Positions 1 to 5,465 of a stretch of 6,376 bases of DNA are shown piece after piece. Position numbers and translations under genes: made by a program. The notes under the pieces are model-generated. The model searched no databases, had not been told where the DNA came from, and was given only the letters and a program-made list of their open reading frames with translations. The stretch covers positions 1 through 6,376 of the forward strand of contig SEHC01000270.1 of NCBI GenBank assembly GCA_004173415.1, in the 5' to 3' direction. Position 1 is the first letter of the stretch. Each line of letters begins with the position of its first letter. The DNA is from Lysobacteraceae bacterium (GTDB lineage: Bacteria > Pseudomonadota > Gammaproteobacteria > Xanthomonadales > Xanthomonadaceae).

Positions 1-23
1 GCGACGACGAAATCCACGTTCAT
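1..23 (-). CDS. Start of a gene downstream of blaI, probably BlaR1/M56-family membrane peptidase (partial)
   Basis: Only the first codons are present (M-N-V-D-F-V-V), so the product cannot be identified from its own sequence. The ATG lies three bases after the stop codon of the BlaI-type repressor and is preceded by a strong purine-rich ribosome binding site (GGGAGG, complement of 32-37) inside the end of the repressor gene, so the two are almost certainly one transcript. BlaI/MecI/CopY regulators are very often followed by a BlaR1-like M56 metallopeptidase, which inserts in the inner membrane and triggers loss of the repressor. Assigning that family here is inference from gene order only. 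Confidence 0.5.
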
Positions 24-26
24 GGC

Positions 27-413
27 TCAGCCCTCCCTGCGCTTGGATTGCAGCGTGGCGACCAGGGTCTCGAGCTCGGCGAGTTCCTCGTCGCTGACCT
101 CGGTGCGCTGCGACATCCACGCCACGAACGGCGAGACCGAACCCTGCAGGGTTTTCTCCACGAAGCTGCCCACTGCGCCGTGGACCACGTCGGCCTGGCC
201 GGCGGTCCCGGCGTAGCGGTAGACGCCGGCGACCTGCCTGCGCTTGAGATAGGCCTTGGCCCGCAACCGCTCCATCATCGTCAGCACGGTGGAACGCGCC
301 AGCCCGCGTGGCTCGCCGAACGTGGCGGCCACCTCGCCCACCGACGCATCGCCCAGCGCGGCGATGTGTTGCAGCAGGGCCAGTTCCTGATCACCGATGG
401 TCTTGCGTCGCAT
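27..413 (-). CDS. blaI: BlaI/MecI/CopY-family transcriptional repressor
   Basis: A 128-residue dimeric winged-helix repressor, about the usual length for the family. Residues 5-70 form the DNA-binding domain, with the motif ARSTVLTMMERLRAKAYLKRR (39-59) as recognition helix and wing entry. Residues 76-122 are the dimerisation part, including a VGSFVEKTL-like helix and the family-typical DEELAELETLV segment. The ATG at 413 is preferred because AGAAGG lies eight bases upstream; longer readings would run through the operators. It is followed within three bases by another gene on the same strand. Two 18-bp dyads immediately upstream match the TACA-N2-TGTA core of BlaI/MecI operators, so autorepression is expected. 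In known systems the repressor is relieved by a BlaR1/M56 protease and controls beta-lactamase or cell-wall stress genes; the regulated target here is unknown. The family call is firm; the symbol denotes the family, not proven orthology. Confidence 0.9.
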   Translation of the reverse strand: MRRKTIGDQELALLQHIAALGDASVGEVAATFGEPRGLARSTVLTMMERLRAKAYLKRRQVAGVYRYAGTAGQADVVHGAVGSFVEKTLQGSVSPFVAWMSQRTEVSDEELAELETLVATLQSKRREG

Positions 414-426
414 GCCGTGCACCTTC

Positions 427-444
427 TGACTACAGTTGTAGTCA
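427..444. promoter_or_regulatory. BlaI-type operator 1
   Basis: The sequence TGACTACAGTTGTAGTCA has perfect 8-bp arms around a two-base centre and contains the TACA-N2-TGTA core known for BlaI/MecI operators. It starts 13 bases upstream of the repressor ATG and covers the predicted transcription start near 438, so a bound dimer would block initiation. Confidence 0.85.
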
Positions 445-473
445 AGAATGCACATGACTACAGATGTAGTCAA
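445..473 (-). promoter_or_regulatory. Predicted promoter of the blaI unit
   Basis: Reading the minus strand, TTGACT (473-468) is a good -35 element, followed after 17 bases by CATTCT (450-445), a weak -10 element. The -35 lies within operator 2 and the -10 lies between the two operators. The predicted start near 438 falls in operator 1. The positions are read from the sequence; promoter activity is inferred. Confidence 0.5.
455..472. promoter_or_regulatory. BlaI-type operator 2
   Basis: The sequence TGACTACAGATGTAGTCA is identical to operator 1 except for one base in its two-base centre. The centres of the two dyads are 28 bp apart and their edges are separated by 10 bp. This copy overlaps the predicted -35 element of the repressor gene. 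It lies 111 bp from the dimethylargininase ATG on the other side, so it could also affect that gene, although no convincing plus-strand promoter is visible here. Confidence 0.85.
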
Positions 474-494
474 CAGGCCGGAAGTCATGCCCAG

Positions 495-513
495 GGGCCG
501 GGCAGGCCGGCCC
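495..513 (+). other. GC-rich hairpin in the leader of the dimethylargininase gene
   Basis: GGGCCGG (495-501) and CCGGCCC (507-513) can pair around a five-base loop, about 70 bases upstream of the ATG. There is no run of T after it. Its role, if any, is unknown; short GC-rich dyads are frequent by chance at this base composition. Confidence 0.25.
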
Positions 514-582
514 GTCATCCCGGCCCCCGCTCGCCGCGCGCAGTGAGCTGCGGGTAACAGGCCGCCCTCGCAGGAGTGACCC

Positions 583-1380
583 ATGCACGCTCCCACCCGG
601 TTCCAGTTCGATTCGGCCCTGCTGCGCAGCCCGGCGCGGTCGGTGGTCAACGGCCTTCGCGGCGGCGATGGGCCCGACCCGTCGCTGGCCGGGATCGAAG
701 CCGAGCACCTGGCCTACTGCGCCGCGCTGCGCGCGGCCGGCCTGCAGGTCAGCGTGCTGCCGGCCCTGCACGACTATCCCGATTCGATCTTCGTCGAGGA
801 CCCGGCGCTGGTCTTCACCGAGGGGGCCATCCTGCTGCGTCCCGGCGCCGCCAGCCGCGCAGGAGAAGTCGCGGAAATCGCACCGGCGCTGCGCGAGCGC
901 TTCGACCACGTGCTCGAACTGGCGGGTCCCGGCAGCGTCGAGGGCGGCGACGTGCTGGCGACGCCACAGGGCGTACTGGTCGGACTTTCCGCGCGCACCG
1001 ACCGGGCCGGCGCCGAGGCCCTGCTGGAGTGCCTGCCCAGGCTGGGCCAGCGCGGCCGGATCGTGGCCACGCCGGCGGGCGTGCTGCACTTCAAGAGCGA
1101 CTGCGCGCTGCTGGATGACGAGAGCGTGCTGGCTACCCGGCGCCTGGCCGACTCCGGGGTCTTCGATGGGTTCCGCCAGGTCCTGGTGGCCGAGGGCGAG
1201 GAAGCGGCGGCGAACGCGTTGCGGGTCAACGACGTGGTCCTGCTCGCGGCCGGATTCCCCCGCACCCACGAACACCTCGACCAGCTCGGCTACCGGGTGG
1301 TGCCGTTGCAGGCTGCCGAGCTTGGCCGCCTCGATGGCGGCCTGTCCTGCCTGTCACTGCGCTGGTTGCGCTGGCCCTGA
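583..1380 (+). CDS. N(G),N(G)-dimethylarginine dimethylaminohydrolase (dimethylargininase, DDAH)
   Basis: A complete 265-residue soluble enzyme of the amidinotransferase (pentein) superfamily, expected to hydrolyse mono- and asymmetric dimethylarginine to citrulline plus methylamine or dimethylamine. It resembles the Pseudomonas aeruginosa enzyme throughout: ARSVVNGL (18-25), the substrate-binding YPDSIFVEDP (65-74), SVEGGDV (118-124) with the active-site acid E120, the catalytic base H169 in VLHFKS, and the nucleophile C256 in DGGLSCLSLRW near the C-terminus. All three catalytic positions are intact and the length is close to the known bacterial enzyme. The ATG is chosen because AGGAG (572-576) lies six bases upstream. 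It is transcribed divergently from the BlaI-type repressor and seems to be a single-gene unit. Arginine deiminase is a relative, but the short length and the motif set favour DDAH. Confidence 0.93.
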   Translation: MHAPTRFQFDSALLRSPARSVVNGLRGGDGPDPSLAGIEAEHLAYCAALRAAGLQVSVLPALHDYPDSIFVEDPALVFTEGAILLRPGAASRAGEVAEIAPALRERFDHVLELAGPGSVEGGDVLATPQGVLVGLSARTDRAGAEALLECLPRLGQRGRIVATPAGVLHFKSDCALLDDESVLATRRLADSGVFDGFRQVLVAEGEEAAANALRVNDVVLLAAGFPRTHEHLDQLGYRVVPLQAAELGRLDGGLSCLSLRWLRWP

Positions 1381-1426
1381 GTACGTCCGCAATGCGGTAC
1401 GTGCCGATGCGCGGTGCTGCGGGTGG

Positions 1427-1442
1427 GCGGTGCGGGCACCGC
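1427..1442 (+). terminator. Possible terminator hairpin after the dimethylargininase gene
   Basis: GCGGTG and CACCGC form a perfect 6-bp stem around CGGG, 46 bases past the stop codon. No T run follows, so it is at best a weak or Rho-assisted terminator. The rest of the 258-bp gap up to the next gene shows no coding sequence. Confidence 0.25.
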
Positions 1443-1551
1443 TGAAGGCGCGGGTGATCGGCCATCCACGTCACTGCGCCCCTGAAGTTACGGGCAGATG
1501 AGCTTGCGCTTCTCGTCGCGTTTACGCGCAGCCGTTCATAACGCAGGTGCC

Positions 1552-1599
1552 GCACGCATCGCACGTCAGCGGATGCCTCCGCGCCGCATCGATGCGTGC
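1552..1599 (+). repeat. Nested inverted repeat upstream of the stress-protein gene
   Basis: GCACGCATC (1552-1560) pairs with GATGCGTGC (1591-1599). Centred inside it, GCGGA (1569-1573) pairs with TCCGC (1578-1582) around TGCC, leaving symmetric eight-base internal loops. It ends 39 bases before the next ATG and could be a structured leader or a protein-binding dyad. A 12-bp palindrome, CGCATCGATGCG (1585-1596), overlaps its right arm and would compete with the larger fold. Confidence 0.35.
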
Positions 1600-1638
1600 C
1601 TGCTCCCATCCGCATTCGCAAGACCAAGAGGATCGAAC

Positions 1639-2019
1639 ATGACCGAGCAAGCACGGGAACTCGAACAGAAATTCTGGAAGGCGCTCAAATCCGACCGCAC
1701 CCTGATGCTGGGGCTGGACGGCGTGGAGGATGGCCATTCCCGGCCCATGACCGCGCAGTTCGAGGGCGACAGCGGCGGCCCGATCTGGTTCTTCACCTCG
1801 AAGGACAACGCCTTGGTCCAGCACCTGGGCGACGGCCATCGCGCCATCGCCGCCTTCAGCGCCAAGGACCACGACCTGTTCGCCAGCATCAAGGGCAACC
1901 TCAGCGTGGACACCGACCGGGCGGTGGTCGAACGCCTCTGGAATCCGTTCGTGGCCGCCTGGTACGAGGGCAAGGACGACCGGCCAGCGCATCATGCGCG
2001 CGCCTTCCGGCGCGCATGA
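1639..2019 (+). CDS. General stress protein of the pyridoxamine 5'-phosphate oxidase-like family, C-terminally truncated
   Basis: The 126-residue product belongs to the small split-barrel flavin-binding 'general stress protein' family. The segments KFWKALKSDRTLMLGLDGVEDG, RPMTAQF, GPIWFFTSKDNALV, GHRAIAAFSAKDHDLFASIKGNLSV and VERLWNPFVAAWYEGKDD follow the family order. Members usually run on for some 30 or more residues, with a DPxLxLLR-type strand directly after the aromatic-YEG motif. Here the homology stops at KDD (about residue 114) and is replaced by RPAHHARAFRRA, which is encoded by a hairpin. The ATG at 1639 has AGAGGA six bases upstream; an in-frame extension back to 1498 has no family similarity. 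Flavin binding and a role in oxidative or general stress are family knowledge. Whether the shortened protein still folds is unknown. No remnant of the missing end is visible in other frames downstream. Confidence 0.85.
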   Translation: MTEQARELEQKFWKALKSDRTLMLGLDGVEDGHSRPMTAQFEGDSGGPIWFFTSKDNALVQHLGDGHRAIAAFSAKDHDLFASIKGNLSVDTDRAVVERLWNPFVAAWYEGKDDRPAHHARAFRRA

Positions 2020-2025
2020 TGCGCT
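1986..2025. terminator. Long perfect hairpin at the convergent gene ends
   Basis: AGCGCATCATGCGCGC (1986-2001) pairs completely with GCGCGCATGATGCGCT (2010-2025) around the loop GCCTTCCG: 16 bp without a mismatch. It contains the stop codon of the stress-protein gene (2017-2019) and lies 17 bp past the end of the opposing small gene, so it is well placed as a shared bidirectional terminator. Only two T residues follow on the plus strand, so intrinsic termination would be unusual. It might instead be a dispersed palindromic repeat; copy number elsewhere in the genome cannot be seen from here. Confidence 0.6.
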
Positions 2026-2042
2026 TGGAAAGCGACCCGGTT

Positions 2043-2198
2043 TCAGGGCTCCCTGGGCTTGGGTTTCTCCGGATCCGCCTGCTCGGGCAGCTGCCGGCCG
2101 TCCTTGCGCTGGTGCTGGCCGGGCTGGCCGCGCGGGTCCTGCTGCTCGCGGTAGCCGCTCTCGGGTCCGGGCTTCTGCTTGGGTTTTTCGTCGGCCAT
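2043..2198 (-). CDS. Small disordered hydrophilic protein (51 residues)
   Basis: The product is very hydrophilic: 10 Pro, 8 Gln, 11 Lys/Arg and 10 Asp/Glu in 51 residues, almost no hydrophobic side chains, no cysteine, no signal peptide and no membrane segment. It begins MADEKPKQKPGPESGY and ends EKPKPREP, with repeated K-P and P-x-K-P steps at both ends, so it should be intrinsically disordered. The ATG at 2198 is well supported by AGGAG seven bases upstream; an in-frame earlier ATG at 2234 has no comparable site. Small K/P/Q-rich proteins of this style occur in Xanthomonadaceae as uncharacterised or stress-associated proteins, but I cannot assign a family or function. It converges with the truncated general stress protein gene and shares its terminator-like hairpin. 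Confidence 0.65.
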   Translation of the reverse strand: MADEKPKQKPGPESGYREQQDPRGQPGQHQRKDGRQLPEQADPEKPKPREP

Positions 2199-2260
2199 GT
2201 CCGTGCTCCTGATCGATTCACTGCAGCTTTCCACGCCAGGGGTTCAGGCCGGGTGACGCG

Positions 2261-2291
2261 AGGCCGGTCGGCCGCCGGCCTTGCGACCGGC
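2261..2291. repeat. Two mutually exclusive hairpins in a divergent intergenic region
   Basis: AGGCCGG (2261-2267) can pair with CCGGCCT (2275-2281), or GCCGGTCG (2263-2270) with CGACCGGC (2284-2291). The left arms overlap, so only one can form. The region lies between the divergent genes starting at 2198 and 2378 and overlaps the possible -35 element of the latter. GC-rich composition makes chance formation possible. Confidence 0.3.
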
Positions 2292-2308
2292 ATGCATGCG
2301 GATAAGAT
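2281..2308 (+). promoter_or_regulatory. Possible promoter of the two-gene unit 2378-3104
   Basis: TTGCGA (2281-2286) and TAAGAT (2303-2308), each four of six to the sigma-70 consensus, are separated by 16 bases. The predicted start is near 2315, giving a leader of about 63 bases. This is the least GC-rich spot of the intergenic region, but support is modest. Confidence 0.3.
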
Positions 2309-2318
2309 GCCGTCCTTG

Positions 2319-2349
2319 CCGGCGCGCGCGACCGCATGATCCGCGCCGG
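2319..2349 (+). repeat. Inverted repeat in the leader of the 66-residue gene
   Basis: CCGGCGCG (2319-2326) and CGCGCCGG (2342-2349) form an 8-bp perfect stem with a 15-base loop, ending 16 bases before the probable ribosome binding site at 2366-2370. It would lie in the 5' leader if the promoter at 2281-2308 is used. Confidence 0.3.
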
Positions 2350-2377
2350 ACTCCGCCCACTCCCGTAGGATCGATGC

Positions 2378-2578
2378 ATGCCGAAACCGAAGATCGACCC
2401 GATCCGGGCCCGCAACCTGGGCAACGATTACGCCCGCTGGCTGCTGCAGGAGCAACGCGAGCGCACGCCGGCCAACGGCAAGCTGTTCGCGCAACGGCAC
2501 ACGACCGGCGGGCGTCGCTTCCATGGCTTCACCCACGCGCAGATCTGCTCCATCATCGGTATCGACCCGCACAACTGA
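2378..2578 (+). CDS. Hypothetical protein, 66 residues, function unknown
   Basis: A small basic protein (11 Lys/Arg against 5 Asp/Glu) that I do not recognise. It has no signal peptide or membrane segment. Visible features are an amphipathic helix-like stretch RNLGNDYARWLLQEQRER (12-29), a basic turn TTGGRRFHG (42-50) and a C-terminal FTHAQICSIIGIDPHN (51-66). The last stretch loosely resembles the 'T-x-x-Q-I-x-x-x-x-G-I' start of helix-turn-helix motifs but is too short to claim one. The ATG has TAGGA (2366-2370) seven bases upstream. Its stop codon overlaps the GAGG that serves the next gene, whose ATG follows after 10 bases, so the two are probably co-transcribed and translationally coupled. 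Its codon use resembles that of neighbouring genes, supporting a real gene. Confidence 0.65.
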   Translation: MPKPKIDPIRARNLGNDYARWLLQEQRERTPANGKLFAQRHTTGGRRFHGFTHAQICSIIGIDPHN

Positions 2579-2588
2579 GGCCGTACCG

Positions 2589-3104
2589 ATGACTTCGCCA
2601 CGCCTGCACCGTGTTTGGCGCGGCCCCTGCCTGGCGCTTTTGCTGGGCCTTGCGTGGCCGTTGGCCGCCAGCGCCCGGCCTCCTGCCGCGCCAGCGCTCG
2701 AGAAGGAATACCAGCGGCTGCTGGCCCAGTGCCGCAACGATCCGCAGTATCGGGTCGGCGGGGCCATGACCGGGGAATGCGTGGAACAGGAAACCCTTCG
2801 TCGCGACCTGCTGATCGTGGCGGCGCTGCAGCGCATCGCCGCCTCGCACTGCCCGTCCGTGGGCGCCGCGCTGGCCGCCGCCCAGCGCCACTGGGAACAA
2901 TACCGCAGCGCGCAATGCGGCCTGTTCCAGGCCATGTTCGACAACACCGCCATGTACCTCAACGGGACCGCGTGCGCGTTGCGCGCGACCCTGGCCCGGG
3001 AGGCCGACCTGCGCATGCTGGTCGACTATGCGCCCGGCAGCGCGGCGCCGTGCAAAGCCGACGAGGTCCCGGCGCCAATGCCCGGGGTGGCGGCGCAGCC
3101 CTGA
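2589..3104 (+). CDS. Secreted LprI/DUF1311-like protein (possible lysozyme inhibitor)
   Basis: The 171-residue product begins with a clear Sec signal peptide: basic residues R5-R11, hydrophobic core CLALLLGLAWPLA (14-26) and an A-S-A cleavage site after residue 29. It should therefore be periplasmic. Residues about 37-145 match the pattern of DUF1311/LprI N-terminal domains, notably LAAAQRHWEQYRSAQC (95-110), equivalent to the family's L-x-x-AQ-x-x-W-x-x-Y-R-x-x-x-C signature, followed by an ALRATLAREADLRML helix. The mature part has six cysteines (48, 64, 88, 110, 129, 155), enough for three disulfides. LprI of Mycobacterium inhibits lysozyme, but most DUF1311 proteins are uncharacterised, so that role is only a possibility. 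The gene follows the 66-residue gene after 10 bases, using GAGG at 2577-2580 as ribosome binding site. It converges with the stress gene, leaving only 8 bp between stops. Confidence 0.8.
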   Translation: MTSPRLHRVWRGPCLALLLGLAWPLAASARPPAAPALEKEYQRLLAQCRNDPQYRVGGAMTGECVEQETLRRDLLIVAALQRIAASHCPSVGAALAAAQRHWEQYRSAQCGLFQAMFDNTAMYLNGTACALRATLAREADLRMLVDYAPGSAAPCKADEVPAPMPGVAAQP

Positions 3105-3112
3105 CCGCGGGG

Positions 3113-3961
3113 CTAGTGCGAGTACAGCACCGGCACCCTGGCCGTGAACAACAGTTCCCGGGTCATCCCCCCTAGGGCCCACTGCCGCAGCCGGGTGTGT
3201 CCGTAGCCGCCGACCACCAGCAACTGGGCGTCGACCTGCTGCATGTGCTCGAGCAGCACTTCGCTCGCCGGACGGCCCGCCGAGTCCTTCAGCACCACGC
3301 TGGCATTGATGCCATGCCGGCCCAGGTGCGCGAGCACGCCAGCACCGGCGTGGTCGGCGTCGCCGGCGGCGCGCGCCTCCGCGCCCGCATCGACCATCAA
3401 CACGTCCACCGCCTCGGCGGTGCGCAGCAGCGGCAGCGCATCGTGCAGCGCGCGCGACGCCTGCGGGGTGGACTTCCAGCCCAGCACCACCCGGCGCGGC
3501 GGCATCGGCGCGGCGCATCCTGGTGGCACCACCAGCACCGGCCGCCCCGACTCCAGCAGCAGGCTGCCGATCATGGCCCGGGTACGCGCACCTTCGGCGG
3601 TGTCGCCAAGCGCCTTGCCGACCACGACCAGGTCGGACAGGAAGGCCACCCGCGCGGCCAGTTGCGCCGGTTCGGCGAACAGGGTTTCCACAACCAGCAC
3701 TTCATGCGAAGCGGTTTCCCCCTCCAGCCGCTGCCGCAACGCCGCCGCGCTGGCCCGGCCGCGCGCGCGAAGCTGTTCGTGGGCTTCGCCCAAGGCCAGG
3801 TCCGGGGCCATGCCCCACGGCGCGACCACCGGCATGGGCAGGTTGACGATTTCCAGCGCGGTGACGTGGCCCGAACTGCTGCCGGCCAAGGCCAGCGCCA
3901 GGTTCAGCGCATCGGTGTCGGCGGGCGTGCCGGCGAGGGGAACGACGAGATCCTTGAGCAT
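3113..3961 (-). CDS. Universal stress protein with two UspA domains
   Basis: The 282-residue cytoplasmic protein has two tandem UspA folds. Domain 1 (residues 1-148) starts with MLKDLVVPLAGTPADTDALN and ends in LSDLVVVGKALG...GRPVLVVPPG, with a degenerate nucleotide loop. Domain 2 (about 156-282) ends in LLVVGGYGHTRLRQWALGGMTRELLFTARVPVLYSH. This fits the G-x2-G-x9-G ATP loop (GGYG 251-254, G264), with Gly instead of Ser/Thr at the last position, as in many proteobacterial two-domain members. The ATG at 3961 is chosen because GGAGG lies five bases upstream and the UspA fold starts there; an in-frame extension to 4093 adds unrelated sequence. A perfect FNR/ANR box lies upstream, which suggests induction under oxygen limitation, as known for several Anr-dependent usp genes in Pseudomonas. 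Such proteins support survival during stress or stasis; the ligand is unknown. Confidence 0.9.
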   Translation of the reverse strand: MLKDLVVPLAGTPADTDALNLALALAGSSSGHVTALEIVNLPMPVVAPWGMAPDLALGEAHEQLRARGRASAAALRQRLEGETASHEVLVVETLFAEPAQLAARVAFLSDLVVVGKALGDTAEGARTRAMIGSLLLESGRPVLVVPPGCAAPMPPRRVVLGWKSTPQASRALHDALPLLRTAEAVDVLMVDAGAEARAAGDADHAGAGVLAHLGRHGINASVVLKDSAGRPASEVLLEHMQQVDAQLLVVGGYGHTRLRQWALGGMTRELLFTARVPVLYSH

Positions 3962-3991
3962 GGCGGCCTCCGCGGCGACTGGTATGGCCGT

Positions 3992-3997
3992 ATTGGA
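3992..3997 (-). promoter_or_regulatory. Possible -10 element of the usp gene
   Basis: On the minus strand TCCAAT (3997-3992) matches TATAAT in four of six positions. A start near 3985 would place the FNR/ANR box at about -41.5, the class II activator position, and give a leader of roughly 24 bases with the GGAGG site inside it. The element itself is weak, as expected for an activator-dependent promoter. Confidence 0.4.
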
Positions 3998-4019
3998 ATC
4001 CCGCCATGCCCGCAGCGAC

Positions 4020-4033
4020 TTGATCCTGATCAA
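4020..4033. promoter_or_regulatory. FNR/ANR-type binding site
   Basis: TTGATCCTGATCAA is a perfect match to the FNR/ANR consensus TTGAT-N4-ATCAA, and the symmetry extends by one base pair on each side. Its centre is 65 bases upstream of the universal stress protein ATG and about 220 bases upstream of the divergent GGDEF ATG. CRP/Clp sites (TGTGA-N6-TCACA) differ from it. FNR-family proteins with an oxygen-sensitive iron-sulfur cluster bind such sites; binding here is inferred. Confidence 0.75.
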
Positions 4034-4172
4034 GAGGCCGCGGAAACGTTTGCCGGTACGGACGCGGCGGCCGCCTTCACGCGGCGCTGGCACGCCGCCG
4101 GGTGTTAATGGTCATCCCGGATCGCGAATGGATCGCTGCCCGGGGGCAGGCAAACCGCCTCGACGACGGGCG

Positions 4173-4190
4173 CTGGCATGGGTCTTGCGT
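4173..4190 (+). promoter_or_regulatory. Candidate sigma-54 (RpoN) promoter for the GGDEF gene
   Basis: CTGGCATGGGTCTTGCGT agrees with the -24/-12 consensus YTGGCACG-N4-TTGCW at 11 of 13 defined positions. The essential GG (4175-4176) and GC (4187-4188) are spaced exactly 10 bases apart. Transcription would start near 4200, leaving a leader of about 48 bases to the ATG at 4248. About 40-55 bp upstream, two GGATCGC copies (4119-4125, 4130-4136) lie 11 bp apart, roughly one helical turn, and might be part of an activator site. The promoter is inferred from sequence alone. Confidence 0.6.
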
Positions 4191-4247
4191 AATCCACTAC
4201 CTGCCCTTCTTTCCGAATCCTTCCCGCCCGCTGCACACGGACCGTCC

Positions 4248-5465
<1,218 letters not shown>

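Noticed and set aside
442..1275. Minus-strand open frame antisense to the dimethylargininase gene
   Set aside because: The dimethylargininase frame carries full family motifs; the antisense frame has none and also runs over the BlaI operators.
1498..1638. N-terminal extension of the stress protein by 47 codons
   Set aside because: The extension lacks family similarity, covers the nested inverted repeat, and a good ribosome binding site precedes the ATG at 1639.
1901..3016. Minus-strand open frame of 371 codons covering the end of the stress protein, the small protein and the LprI-like gene
   Set aside because: It has low-complexity Arg/Ser/Ala translation, overlaps three better-supported genes, and its start has no convincing ribosome binding site.
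3097..3114. Small dyad AGCCC/GGGCT between the convergent LprI-like and stress genes
   Set aside because: Only 5 bp with an eight-base loop and no T run; not enough to call a terminator in GC-rich DNA.
4044..4051. Palindrome AAACGTTT upstream of the FNR/ANR box
   Set aside because: An isolated 8-bp palindrome whose flanking symmetry breaks at once; no known regulator consensus is met convincingly.
3962..4093. N-terminal extension of the universal stress protein
   Set aside because: It would place the FNR/ANR box and GGAGG site inside coding sequence, and the added residues are not part of the UspA fold.
3243..4247. In-frame extension of the GGDEF gene far upstream
   Set aside because: It is antisense to the universal stress protein gene and shows only Ser/Arg/Ala-rich shadow translation; the sensor helices start after 4248.
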